Notes under the pieces: model-generated
What the model was told of the DNA's origin: nothing
What the model saw: only the letters and a program-made list of their open reading frames with translations
The model's database searches: none
NCBI RefSeq assembly: GCF_030541005.1
Contig: NZ_JASSVM010000011.1
Location: forward strand, 1 to 64,000
Reading direction: 5' to 3'
DNA: 64,000 nt
Source of the DNA: Marinobacter sp. SS5-14b
Lineage (GTDB): Bacteria; Pseudomonadota; Gammaproteobacteria; Pseudomonadales; Oleiphilaceae
In this document: positions 1-5,923 of the stretch, one piece after another
Numbering within the stretch: the first letter of the stretch is position 1
Layout: each line of letters starts with the position of its first letter
Made by a program: the position numbers and the translations under genes

Positions 1-43
1 GCGGCGTTGGTAGGGCTTGGTTACGCTTAAGTCGTTCATGTTA

Positions 44-71
44 AGTGTCCACTAGAAAATAAGTGGACACT
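44..71. repeat. Perfect 10-bp inverted repeat (hairpin) at the left edge
   Basis: AGTGTCCACT at 44-53 is the exact reverse complement of AGTGGACACT at 62-71, with an 8-base AT-rich loop. Ends of this general look occur at termini of some insertion sequences, so it may be a solo remnant of an element, or a transcription terminator of a gene left of the window. No transposase is visible beside it. The reading frame of the following small gene stays open back to position 56, so the hairpin may have been inserted just ahead of that gene. Confidence 0.5.
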
Positions 72-100
72 ATCCTGACGGCGGCAGCGCCTGGCTCAAG

Positions 101-256
101 ATGGGATTACCGGACGCTTACGGTTCAGTTTCAGAACAGTGTAGCTACTGTGGCAAGAGTCCAGCTTATAAGTCTACTGATCAATATTGGGTTTGTCGGT
201 CGTGCGCCCTCAGAGCTCTGGCGGCTGCAAGAGATTGGTACAAGTGGCAAAAGTAG
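101..256 (+). CDS. Small zinc-ribbon protein (51 aa), cassette gene
   Basis: ATG at 101 opens a 51-codon frame ending in TAG at 254-256. The product has two CxxC knuckles, Cys14/Cys17 (CSYC) and Cys32/Cys35 (CRSC), separated by 14 residues, followed by an alanine/arginine-rich helix ending WYKWQK. This is the spacing of a small treble-clef or zinc-ribbon fold. The gene stops ten bases before an attC-like palindrome, as expected for an integron cassette. No Shine-Dalgarno sequence is evident, and the frame is open upstream to position 56, so the true start is uncertain. Function unknown; nucleic-acid or protein binding is only a guess from the fold. Confidence 0.5.
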   Translation: MGLPDAYGSVSEQCSYCGKSPAYKSTDQYWVCRSCALRALAAARDWYKWQK

Positions 257-265
257 GTGGATTGC

Positions 266-349
266 GCTTAACCAATGTAGGCACGGCGACGCCCATTACA
301 TTGCGCCTTCGGCTCCATTCCACGGGCGCGCATGCTGCAGGCGTTAAGC
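266..349 (+). other. attC-like recombination site (integron cassette boundary)
   Basis: GCTTAAC at 266-272 and GTTAAGC at 343-349 are exact reverse complements and match the attC core-site consensus (RYYYAAC / GTTRRRY). Between them is an imperfectly self-complementary stretch with a small hairpin around GCGCCTTCGGC. The 84-bp length falls in the usual attC range (roughly 57-141 bp). The site lies directly downstream of the zinc-ribbon gene and upstream of higB, where an attC should lie. Confidence 0.7.
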
Positions 350-388
350 TTGGTTGTTGCGCGGTGCGCAACATGCTAGCATTCCCTT

Positions 389-667
389 ATGATTAAATCA
401 TTCCGTCACAAAGGACTGAAGCGGTTCTACTCGACCGGCAGCACGTCTGGCATACAGCCCGATCATGAAAAGAAACTGCGCATGCAGCTGGCAGCGCTGG
501 ATACCGCCACTTCGGTGGATGATATGGATATCCCTGGTTTTCGGCTTCACTCATTGAAGGGGCGAGACAAAGGGCGGTGGTCGATTCGTGTTAACGGAAA
601 TTGGCGCATGACGTTCGAATTTCAGGACGGCAACGCCTACATTCTTGATTATGAGGATTATCACTAA
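389..667 (+). CDS. higB: HigB-type toxin (RelE superfamily mRNA interferase)
   Basis: The 92-residue product matches the plasmid-maintenance killer/HigB family in length and pattern. It has the N-terminal [10 protein letters not shown] segment, a central [11 protein letters not shown] motif, and the C-terminal [14 protein letters not shown] strand pair followed by LDYEDYH. HigB toxins cleave mRNA on the ribosome and are neutralised by the HigA encoded immediately downstream. The toxin-first gene order is typical of higBA. The stop codon overlaps the higA start by one base (TAATG). It sits between two attC-like sites and so forms a self-contained cassette. Toxin-antitoxin cassettes are known to stabilise large chromosomal integron arrays. 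The frame appears intact. Confidence 0.9.
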   Translation: MIKSFRHKGLKRFYSTGSTSGIQPDHEKKLRMQLAALDTATSVDDMDIPGFRLHSLKGRDKGRWSIRVNGNWRMTFEFQDGNAYILDYEDYH

Positions 668-960
668 TGACTATGCATAATCCGCCGCATCCTGGTGAAT
701 TCATTCGCGAGGTGTACCTGGAGCCTTTTGGTATCAGCTCTCGTCAGCTTGCTTCCAGTCTGGGCGTTTCACCTTCCACTTTGTCTCGGCTGCTCAAAGG
801 GGATAGTGGTATTAGCCCGGAAATGTCTCTTCGGCTGTCCAAAGTTCTTGGGCGTACTCCTGAGAGCTGGTTGGCGATGCAAGATATGTACGATCTATGG
901 GTGGCCCGCCACACGGTCAACCTGGATGGAATCCATCCCCTGGACTTCGAGGCAGCTTAA
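667..960 (+). CDS. higA: HigA-type antitoxin, XRE helix-turn-helix
   Basis: The 97-residue antitoxin of the HigA/VapI type begins with the hallmark [11 protein letters not shown] segment. An XRE helix-turn-helix follows at about residues 24-60 ([22 protein letters not shown]), then [20 protein letters not shown]. HigA binds HigB and represses the operon promoter. The ATG overlaps the higB stop, so translation is probably coupled. The stop codon TAA at 958-960 lies inside the left core site of the next attC, so the C-terminal residues EAA border the recombination site. Confidence 0.9.
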   Translation: MTMHNPPHPGEFIREVYLEPFGISSRQLASSLGVSPSTLSRLLKGDSGISPEMSLRLSKVLGRTPESWLAMQDMYDLWVARHTVNLDGIHPLDFEAA

Positions 961-1025
961 CCAATGGCTTTTGTCGGACGCGCCTGCGCTGGCGCTCCGG
1001 CACGCCGCAAAGCCAGGCGTTAACC
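955..1025 (+). other. attC-like recombination site after higBA
   Basis: GCTTAAC at 955-961 and GTTAACC at 1019-1025 flank an imperfect palindrome: AATGGC near the left end faces GCCAGGC near the right, with a GC-rich centre. At 71 bp it is in the attC size range. The right core departs from the GTTRRRY consensus at one base. It separates higBA from the next toxin-antitoxin cassette. Confidence 0.65.
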
Positions 1026-1075
1026 CTTCCATCCGCCACCTTGCAAAACTCCGTCAATGACGTATATTAATCGTC

Positions 1076-1390
1076 ATGTTTACCATCATCGAAACCCCTA
1101 CATTCGAAGCAGATGCCAGAAAGATTTGGACTGAGGAGGAACGGAATGCGTTCTTTGCCTGGCTGGCAGCCAATCCGGAAATTGGCGATCCCATTCCAGG
1201 TAGCGGCGGATGTAGAAAGGTTCGATGGTCGGTGGCGGGTTCAGGGAAGCGTGGTGGAGTGTGAGTCATCTACTTCACCAGATTGGCAAATGGTGAGATC
1301 TGGCTGTTGGTGATCTACAAGAAGGCCGTCAAGGAGAACATATCCGCGCATATCCTGAAGTCGATTCGTGAGGTACTGGAAAATGAGTAA
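1076..1390 (+). pseudogene. RelE/HigB-2-type toxin interrupted by an in-frame TGA
   Basis: The frame from ATG 1076 encodes a RelE-superfamily toxin start (MFTIIETPTFEADARKIW, then AANPEIGDPIPGSGGCRKVRW) but meets TGA at 1262-1264 after 62 residues. The same frame continues without any shift as VIYFTRLANGEIWLLVIYKK and on to TAA at 1388-1390, which is the expected second half of the fold. In the family this position usually follows KRGGV and is arginine, so a single CGA-to-TGA change explains the break. A full product would be about 104 residues. The downstream antitoxin is intact and overlaps the old 3' end by eight bases. Loss of the toxin with its antitoxin retained is the tolerated direction of decay. 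Confidence 0.85.
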
Positions 1391-1682
1391 TGAGACTCTG
1401 AGTGCTGAGGAGCTTGGCAACAAGCTGCTCCAATCCGTTAAAGAAATGAAAGCGGGCAAAGCCGCACGGGCCAGTTGTGTGGAGCCAAACGAGGTCGCAG
1501 AGGCGCGCGGCAAGACTGGCCTCACACAGCGAGAGTTTGCCGAGGCACTCCATATATCTCCACGTACGTTGCAGGAATGGGAGCAGGGGCGACGTAAACC
1601 TTCCGGGCCGGCAAAGGCGCTCATTGAGATTGCGTTTCGCCATCCGGAGGTTATTCGGGAAGACCTCGAACTCAGGGGTTAA
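1383..1682 (+). CDS. Antitoxin with XRE helix-turn-helix (partner of the broken toxin)
   Basis: ATG at 1383 gives a 99-residue protein (MSNETLSAEELGNKLLQSV) with a C-terminal XRE helix-turn-helix at about residues 47-80 (GLTQREFAEALHISPRTLQ, then EWEQGRRKPSG). This arrangement, toxin first and a HTH antitoxin second, is that of HigB-2/HigA-2-like modules. An in-frame codon at 1368 would add five residues, but the 1383 start gives the usual short overlap with the toxin gene. With the partner toxin truncated, it may now act only as a DNA-binding repressor or as an antitoxin against related toxins acting in trans. Its stop sits at the edge of a partial attC. Confidence 0.8.
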   Translation: MSNETLSAEELGNKLLQSVKEMKAGKAARASCVEPNEVAEARGKTGLTQREFAEALHISPRTLQEWEQGRRKPSGPAKALIEIAFRHPEVIREDLELRG

Positions 1683-1725
1683 CAAGGTGGCCAACGGGAC
1701 GCCAACTACGCTGCGCTCCGTTGCC
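1678..1725 (+). other. Left half of an attC-like site, truncated
   Basis: Starting at GGTTAACAAGG and running through CCAACGGGACGCC and CTGCGCTCCGTTG, this stretch resembles the 5' half of a long attC of the kind common in superintegrons. The matching right half does not follow. Instead the sequence runs at 1726 straight into the middle of a higB reading frame. A short GGCGGGCGTTATGT near 2027-2040 looks like the missing right end, about 300 bases away. Confidence 0.5.
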
Positions 1726-1932
1726 GCTCATGCCAAGAGGCTTCGGCTCATTTTCGGTAGACTGAATGCAGCGGCGAATGCCAAAGATATGGACTTACCC
1801 GGTCTTCGTTTGCACGAACTCTCTGGCAATCGGGTCGGCATCTGGTCAGTGACAGTCAGTGGTAACTGGCGAGTGACCTTCCAGTTCGAAGACGGAGATG
1901 CCGAGATTGTGAACTACGAAGATTATCACTGA
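1726..1932 (+). pseudogene. 5'-truncated higB-like toxin fragment
   Basis: From codon 1726 the frame reads AHAKRLRLIFGRLNAAANAK, then DLPGLRLHELSGN, then SVTVSGNWRVTFQFEDGD and ends NYEDYH at 1930-1932. This is the C-terminal 70% of a HigB clearly related to the intact one at 389-667. The first 24 or so residues (the FRHKGL region) are missing and replaced by attC-like sequence, with no start codon or ribosome site in frame at the junction. It is therefore a remnant, not a working toxin. It is followed at once by a higA remnant. Confidence 0.8.
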
Positions 1933-1942
1933 GGTACCGTCA

Positions 1943-2062
1943 ATGTTAATGCACAACCCTCCGCACCCGGGTGAAGTACTGCGAGAGCTTTGTATTGAGC
2001 CCCTCGGCCTCTCTGTCACCGGTGATGGCGGGCGTTATGTTGCTAGGAGAGCCTCGTTGTGA
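1943..2062 (+). pseudogene. 3'-truncated higA-like antitoxin fragment
   Basis: ATG 1943 starts [20 protein letters not shown], the conserved N-terminus of HigA, but homology ends near residue 26 (position about 2020), before the helix-turn-helix. The frame then runs through an attC-like right end (GGCGGGCGTTATG) to a TGA at 2060-2062. The DNA-binding domain is lost. Together with the truncated higB it is the stump of a second higBA cassette cut at both ends. Confidence 0.75.
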
Positions 2063-2445
2063 TCTTGAAACTTGACCATTTTGTACTCACTGTGCGCAGC
2101 ATAGAGGATACGGTTCGCTTTTATACGGATGTCCTCGGTATGGAGCAGGAAATTTTTGGTGAGGGAAGAGTTGCGCTGAAATTTGGTGCCCAGAAGATCA
2201 ATCTGCACCAATCGGGTAAGGAGTTTGAACCAAAAGCTCGCATTCCCACGCCGGGTTCGGCAGATGTATGTTTTATTACCGATCTGCCTATCCACGAGGC
2301 TTACGATCGAGTTTCAGAAAAAAAGGTTCAAATCGTAGAAGGCATTGTTTCGCGCACAGGGGCGGTAGGGCCAATACAATCCTTTTACTTCAGAGATCCG
2401 GATCAAAATTTGATCGAGGTTTCGTCGTACGGAACCGCAACATAA
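2059..2445 (+). CDS. VOC-superfamily (glyoxalase/dioxygenase fold) protein
   Basis: This 128-residue protein starts at GTG 2059, preceded by AGGAGA at 2045-2050. It carries the paired beta-alpha-beta-beta-beta modules of the vicinal-oxygen-chelate fold. The opening LKLDHFVLTVRSIEDTVRFY is typical, as are GMEQEIFGEGRVALKFG with INLHQ mid-protein and the C-terminal FYFRDPDQNLIEVSSY. Possible metal ligands are His7, the His of INLH and the Glu of LIEVSSY. Members include glyoxalase I, fosfomycin-resistance enzymes and ring-cleaving dioxygenases. The closest impression is the small virulence-protein/glyoxalase-like group often carried on cassettes. The substrate cannot be told from sequence. Its stop TAA lies in an attC-like left core (ACATAAC). 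Confidence 0.85.
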   Translation: MILKLDHFVLTVRSIEDTVRFYTDVLGMEQEIFGEGRVALKFGAQKINLHQSGKEFEPKARIPTPGSADVCFITDLPIHEAYDRVSEKKVQIVEGIVSRTGAVGPIQSFYFRDPDQNLIEVSSYGTAT

Positions 2446-2508
2446 CCAGTTATTCAAGTTCGTTCCCGGCCTTCGGCCTACACCGGACGCCCGTGTCAGG
2501 GCGCCGAA
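2440..2508 (+). other. Partial attC-like site after the VOC gene
   Basis: ACATAAC at 2440-2446 begins a stretch with nested palindromes (CCGGCCTTCGGCC near 2466-2478, and CGCCC / GGGCG near 2488-2503) of the type seen in the left and central parts of long attC sites. The right core site is not found. A group II intron maturase fragment follows within about 50 bases. Some group II introns are known to insert in attC sites, which would fit. Confidence 0.4.
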
Positions 2509-2549
2509 CAGGAACCCGATACGAGGTGTGGTACATCCGGGGTGAGCGG

Positions 2550-2664
2550 GCACGTGACCGCGAAGCCGAAGTACTGAGCCCGCTGCGGGACCTGGACAAG
2601 TGGATACGGCGGAGAATGAGAAGTTACGTGTGGAAGCAATGGGGCCGAAGGGGGTATCGTGAGG
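2550..2664 (+). pseudogene. Group II intron maturase C-terminal fragment
   Basis: One frame here reads REAEVLSPLRDLDKWIRRRM and then RSYVWKQWGRRGYRE. This is the maturase-specific (GIIM) region of group II intron reverse transcriptases, where the LDKWIRRR and WKQW signatures are strongly conserved. Only about 35 residues remain. The reverse transcriptase core is absent upstream, and the expected continuation (RELRRRGV-like) is lost after GYRE, replaced by unrelated codons up to a TAG at 2682-2684. It is the scar of a deleted intron lodged in cassette DNA. Confidence 0.7.
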
Positions 2665-2704
2665 TGCCTCCCTATCCCGATTAGGCACTGACAGGGGATG
2701 CTTC

Positions 2705-3418
2705 TTGGATAGTAAACTTATGAGCTTAGTCCAACGGTTACAGGTACCTGACCGACCCCAAAAAAACAGCCGCTATTCCGGTCCACGAGTGGCGGTGATT
2801 TATGGCTTTATGGCCCGACGACTGATGCAACGCAATTTGCTGCATTACCTCAGAAGCAAGGGCCTGTCAGATGTGACAATGTACGGTCACCTGCACTCGG
2901 TTGATTCGATATCAGATGACTTACAAACATCATTTAGCGAGGGGCGAAGTCTCGTGATTCTCGGGTATAGTCAGGGCGGGTTCCAAGCGGTCAAGGTTGC
3001 ACGCGAGCTTGAGCAGCGAGGTGTGGATGTTGCCCTGCTCGTCAGCATCGCCGCAGGAGGGCTGGGTCGAGTATTCCCAGGACGGTGGGGTTTCGATCCT
3101 CGCACCGTACCGACAAATGTTGATGTGTGCCTTAACTTCTTCTCGAAGGGTGACCTGCTCGGGTGCGACCGAAGTCACCAAATGAACGAGGCTGTTGGGA
3201 GCAGAGCCTCGCAACGGGTCGAAAACCACATGTTTCATGCGCGGGAGGGCATCAGTCATATTGATCTTGTGAGGTGCTATCCGGAAAAAGAGATCAAACC
3301 TGCTGTGCGAACACATGTAATTGAAAGGATCATGACGGAGATTAGCGGGCTCGAAGGGTCCGGCGCCCAACCAGGCGCTCAAGCGGACAGTCCCGCGTTC
3401 AGCCAGCCTACCGCTTAG
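2705..3418 (+). CDS. Alpha/beta-hydrolase-fold protein, cassette gene
   Basis: The product is about 237 residues. The core has a beta strand VAVIYGFMARRL, then LVILGYSQGGFQAVKVA with the nucleophile elbow GYSQG (GxSxG), and a later FFSKGDLLGC strand that may carry the acid. A candidate catalytic histidine is in EGISHIDLV. This suggests a lipase/esterase-like hydrolase; the substrate is unknown. TTG at 2705 has AGGGGA seven bases upstream, while ATG 2720 lacks a clear ribosome site. The C-terminal 18 or so residues (GAQPGAQADSPAFSQPTA) are read through an attC-like left half beginning GCCCAAC at 3365-3371, so the native end may have been different. Confidence 0.65.
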   Translation: MDSKLMSLVQRLQVPDRPQKNSRYSGPRVAVIYGFMARRLMQRNLLHYLRSKGLSDVTMYGHLHSVDSISDDLQTSFSEGRSLVILGYSQGGFQAVKVARELEQRGVDVALLVSIAAGGLGRVFPGRWGFDPRTVPTNVDVCLNFFSKGDLLGCDRSHQMNEAVGSRASQRVENHMFHAREGISHIDLVRCYPEKEIKPAVRTHVIERIMTEISGLEGSGAQPGAQADSPAFSQPTA

Positions 3419-3462
3419 CTTCGCTACATGGACTCCCCCTTTAGGCCACGGAAGAGGTTCTA

Positions 3463-3864
3463 ATGACTGATCATTTCGGTTCTTGTTTGTGTGGCATGGT
3501 GAGTTTTCAGGTAGAAGGTGATTTCGATAGCTTCTACCTGTGCCATTGCCGGCATTGCCAAAAGGATACGGGTTCGGCCCATGCGGCAAATCTATTCTCT
3601 CATTCCGCTAAGTTGGTCTGGCAATCGGGTGCAGATGCTGTAGCTTCTTTTACGCTTCCAGGTACTCGTCACAACAAGAGCTTTTGTAAGTTGTGTGGTT
3701 CAGCATTGCCAAATACACAGATCGCGGGTTTACTTGTCGTTCCTGCAGGGTGTTTGGACTCTCAAATAACGATGTTGCCTACGGCGCATATCTTCTCATC
3801 CGGCAAAGCTGTTTGGGATGAGCGGTTGGAGGAGGTGCCAAAGTTCGAGGGTCTGCCAACGTAG
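3463..3864 (+). CDS. GFA-family (glutathione-dependent formaldehyde-activating enzyme/CENP-V) protein
   Basis: This 133-residue protein has the complete zinc-ligand set of the GFA fold: CLCG at residues 8-11, CHCRHC at about 27-32, and FCKLCG near 74-79. The conserved KDTGSAHAAN and GSALPN segments are also present. Family members bind zinc and act on glutathione adducts, although most are uncharacterised and should not be assumed to process formaldehyde. ATG 3463 follows GAAGAGG. It is another single-gene cassette, and an attC-like left half (ACATAAC at 3873-3879 with CGTTCCGGGCC) begins nine bases after its stop. Confidence 0.85.
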   Translation: MTDHFGSCLCGMVSFQVEGDFDSFYLCHCRHCQKDTGSAHAANLFSHSAKLVWQSGADAVASFTLPGTRHNKSFCKLCGSALPNTQIAGLLVVPAGCLDSQITMLPTAHIFSSGKAVWDERLEEVPKFEGLPT

Positions 3865-3934
3865 CCGGCACCACATAACCCGTGCATTGAATTCGTTCCG
3901 GGCCTGATGACCCTCCACCTACTTTAACCGACCG

Positions 3935-4192
3935 CTACTGCAGTTCGTTAGCAAAGCGCTCGACAGCTTCTACCACCTGTTTTGCGCCTTCCTGGATTTC
4001 TACAATCACTGCACCCGCCTGGTTGGCTAATTCAAGACCTTGCTCTGCTTTTTCGCGGGTGCTGAACATCTCGCGCATTACATCATCTGAGAGCACCTGG
4101 TTCTTTTCGACGACACCGACTATCTCTTCTGTGGCTTTGCTGGTACGAGCGGCCAACTGCCGCACTTCGTCAGCAACCACCGCAAATCCGCG
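3935..4192 (-). pseudogene. Methyl-accepting chemotaxis protein, C-terminal fragment
   Basis: Reading the minus strand from about 4192, the frame gives RGFAVVADEVRQLAARTSKA followed by TEEIVGVVEKNQ, with an end in VEAVERFANELQ. The GFAVVADEVRxLA segment belongs to the signalling hairpin of chemotaxis receptors and normally follows EAARAGEQGR. Everything upstream of that point, including the ligand-binding, transmembrane and HAMP regions, is missing. The 39 codons before it in the same frame show no receptor similarity. It is the only reversed gene remnant among plus-strand cassettes, so it either entered by a different route or marks the boundary of the array. Confidence 0.75.
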
Positions 4193-4333
4193 CCATTGTT
4201 TCAGAGCGTTGGCCACGCCATTCACCCCTGCGACATCAACAGGATTGAAGTGGGGGGTGGTTTGGAGGGTGTGTCGCGCATAAACTGGCATCAATGAAGC
4301 CCTGTGCAATCAACGAGACCTGTATAGTTAGCC

Positions 4334-4627
4334 ATGACCATCCCGATCAAGAACGTATCGAGCCCTGAGGTTTCCTGCTCAAACTGTCAGGCTTGTTGTT
4401 GTCGTTTAGAAGTGATGATTATCACAGACACAGGCGTGCCTGAGCGGCACATCGCGTTCGATGAGTGGGGCGGCGAAACCATGCTGCGTCTGGAGGACGG
4501 TTGGTGCTCGGCTTTAGACCGTGACACGTTTATGTGCACCATCTACGAGAATCGCCCCTGGATTTGCCGGGAATTTGAAATGGGTTCCTATGAGTGCCGT
4601 GAGGAACGAGCAGAAGGTTTGTGGTAG
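4334..4627 (+). CDS. YkgJ-family cysteine-cluster protein
   Basis: This 97-residue protein has the CxxCxxCC signature near the N-terminus (CSNCQACCC, about residues 15-23) and a second set in DRDTFMCTIYENRPWICREF and YEC. This is the pattern of the YkgJ/Fe-S or zinc-chelating family (PF03692-type). Such proteins probably bind a metal cluster; roles are mostly unknown. No ribosome site is obvious before ATG 4334. It is the last small gene before the conserved chromosomal block and may be the terminal cassette or an ordinary resident gene. Confidence 0.75.
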   Translation: MTIPIKNVSSPEVSCSNCQACCCRLEVMIITDTGVPERHIAFDEWGGETMLRLEDGWCSALDRDTFMCTIYENRPWICREFEMGSYECREERAEGLW

Positions 4628-4688
4628 CGCCTGCTGCTAACCCAATGGAATTTTGCCGGGGTTTTGCTGTTGGGCTTGAGTAGGCCCG

Positions 4689-5897
4689 TTACCGAACCCT
4701 GACCCGGTCGCCATCGTTCAAGCCCCGCCTCGGGTGCCTCACTACACGATCACCAGCTTTCAGCCCATCAGTTACAACGGTTGCGAGACCGCTACTGGCA
4801 CCAATGTCGACTGACTGTATGTTGGCAACATCGCCATTCACCAGGAATACTGCGTGGCCGCCTTCGTGGCGGAACAGCGCCGACGCGGGTACCTGCAGGG
4901 TGTCTTCGGACTGCCAGAGGATGAATTCGGCGTCTACCCGGTAGCCATCGCCCAGAAGTTCCCATCGTTCGTGTTGGCTGACCATGTCGACAATCACTTT
5001 CACTCGTTGCTCTTCCACGCCCAGTGCGGAAACGTCTACGAAACCTACTGGCTCCACGCGTTTGATCACCGCCTGCAGCTCCGGTCCGCCCCAGCCGGTC
5101 AGGCGAGTTTGCAGGCCGGGCTTCAGTTTGATGGCATCAAAGCTCAAAACGTCGACCACCACGTCCAGCGCGCCGGGGTCGCCCACTTCCAGAATGGCTT
5201 CGCCGGTGTGAATGACCCCTTCGCTTTTTCGAACGATGTTGAGAATGGCGCCACTGACCGGCGAGCGGATTGCCACGCGCTCGGCAGGCCTGTCGCCGTT
5301 CTGGCTTGCGGACGACAACTGCAGCCGGGTGCGGGCGGCTGCCAACTCATGGACGGCGACTTCTTCATCAAACGTTGCCGAGCGCAGAATGGCCTGCGCC
5401 CTGGCGGCGGCGGTTCTGGCCTGCTGGAGCTGTTCGCTGGACACAAAACGGGAGGCTTCCAGCGATTGCAGGCGTTGGTATTCCTGCCGGGCAAATTCCG
5501 CATCGGCCTGAGCGGCGGCGACTTGCTGCCGGATCGATTGCACCATGGCGTTGGCCGCCGCAACACGGGCTTCGGCCTCGGCACGGCTGCGGGTATCGAG
5601 AATGCTGGCTGGTATGGGCGCCAGGTAGGTCAGCAGTTCACCGGGGATGACTGGGTCACCCACTTCCATTGGTAACCGGTGCAAGTAGCCAGTGACCGGG
5701 GCGGAAATCTGGTATCGATCTTTTACCCGGGTTTTGCCTTCTTCAAGGACGGTTACCTCCATCGGACCACGTTCTACCGTAGCCAGATCTACCCAAACCG
5801 GGTCGGGGCGCAAGATGAAGAAAAAAACGGTGATGGCGAGCAAGGCAATGACAGACCAGAAAATCCATTTTCCTAACGCGCTTGTGTGTGTTGCCAT
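4689..5897 (-). CDS. Periplasmic adaptor (HlyD/MacA-like) of an ABC exporter
   Basis: This is a 402-residue membrane-fusion protein. It has a cytoplasmic start and a single transmembrane helix at about residues 10-28 (WIFWSVIALLAITVFFFILR). A biotinyl-lipoyl-like half (ISAPVTGYLHRLPMEVGDPV) and a long alanine/glutamine-rich coiled coil (about 95-200) come next. The second lipoyl half (IRSPVSGAILNIVRKSEGVI) and a beta-barrel region complete it. Adaptors of this kind link an inner-membrane ABC permease to an outer-membrane channel. The gene is last in a minus-strand operon after the permease (26-bp gap) and ATPase, so it probably works with both. No TolC-type gene is nearby. Confidence 0.85.
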   Translation of the reverse strand: MATHTSALGKWIFWSVIALLAITVFFFILRPDPVWVDLATVERGPMEVTVLEEGKTRVKDRYQISAPVTGYLHRLPMEVGDPVIPGELLTYLAPIPASILDTRSRAEAEARVAAANAMVQSIRQQVAAAQADAEFARQEYQRLQSLEASRFVSSEQLQQARTAAARAQAILRSATFDEEVAVHELAAARTRLQLSSASQNGDRPAERVAIRSPVSGAILNIVRKSEGVIHTGEAILEVGDPGALDVVVDVLSFDAIKLKPGLQTRLTGWGGPELQAVIKRVEPVGFVDVSALGVEEQRVKVIVDMVSQHERWELLGDGYRVDAEFILWQSEDTLQVPASALFRHEGGHAVFLVNGDVANIQSVDIGASSGLATVVTDGLKAGDRVVRHPRRGLNDGDRVRVR

Positions 5898-5923
5898 GGC
5901 AGGCCTCTTTCTTAAGCGATCGG

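Noticed and set aside
44..71. Complete insertion sequence at the left edge
   Set aside because: Only a 10-bp inverted repeat is seen, with no transposase or target duplication.
63..347. 94-codon plus-strand frame from GTG
   Set aside because: It overlaps the zinc-ribbon gene in another frame and runs into the attC site; composition shows no protein-like pattern.
1262..1264. TGA in the toxin read as selenocysteine or programmed readthrough
   Set aside because: No SECIS-like structure is apparent, and no selenoprotein of the RelE family is known to me; a nonsense mutation is simpler.
4630..4680. TGCTAAC ... GTTGGGC as an attC after the YkgJ gene
   Set aside because: Core sites are only about 40 bp apart and the interior shows little self-complementarity; too short for a convincing attC.
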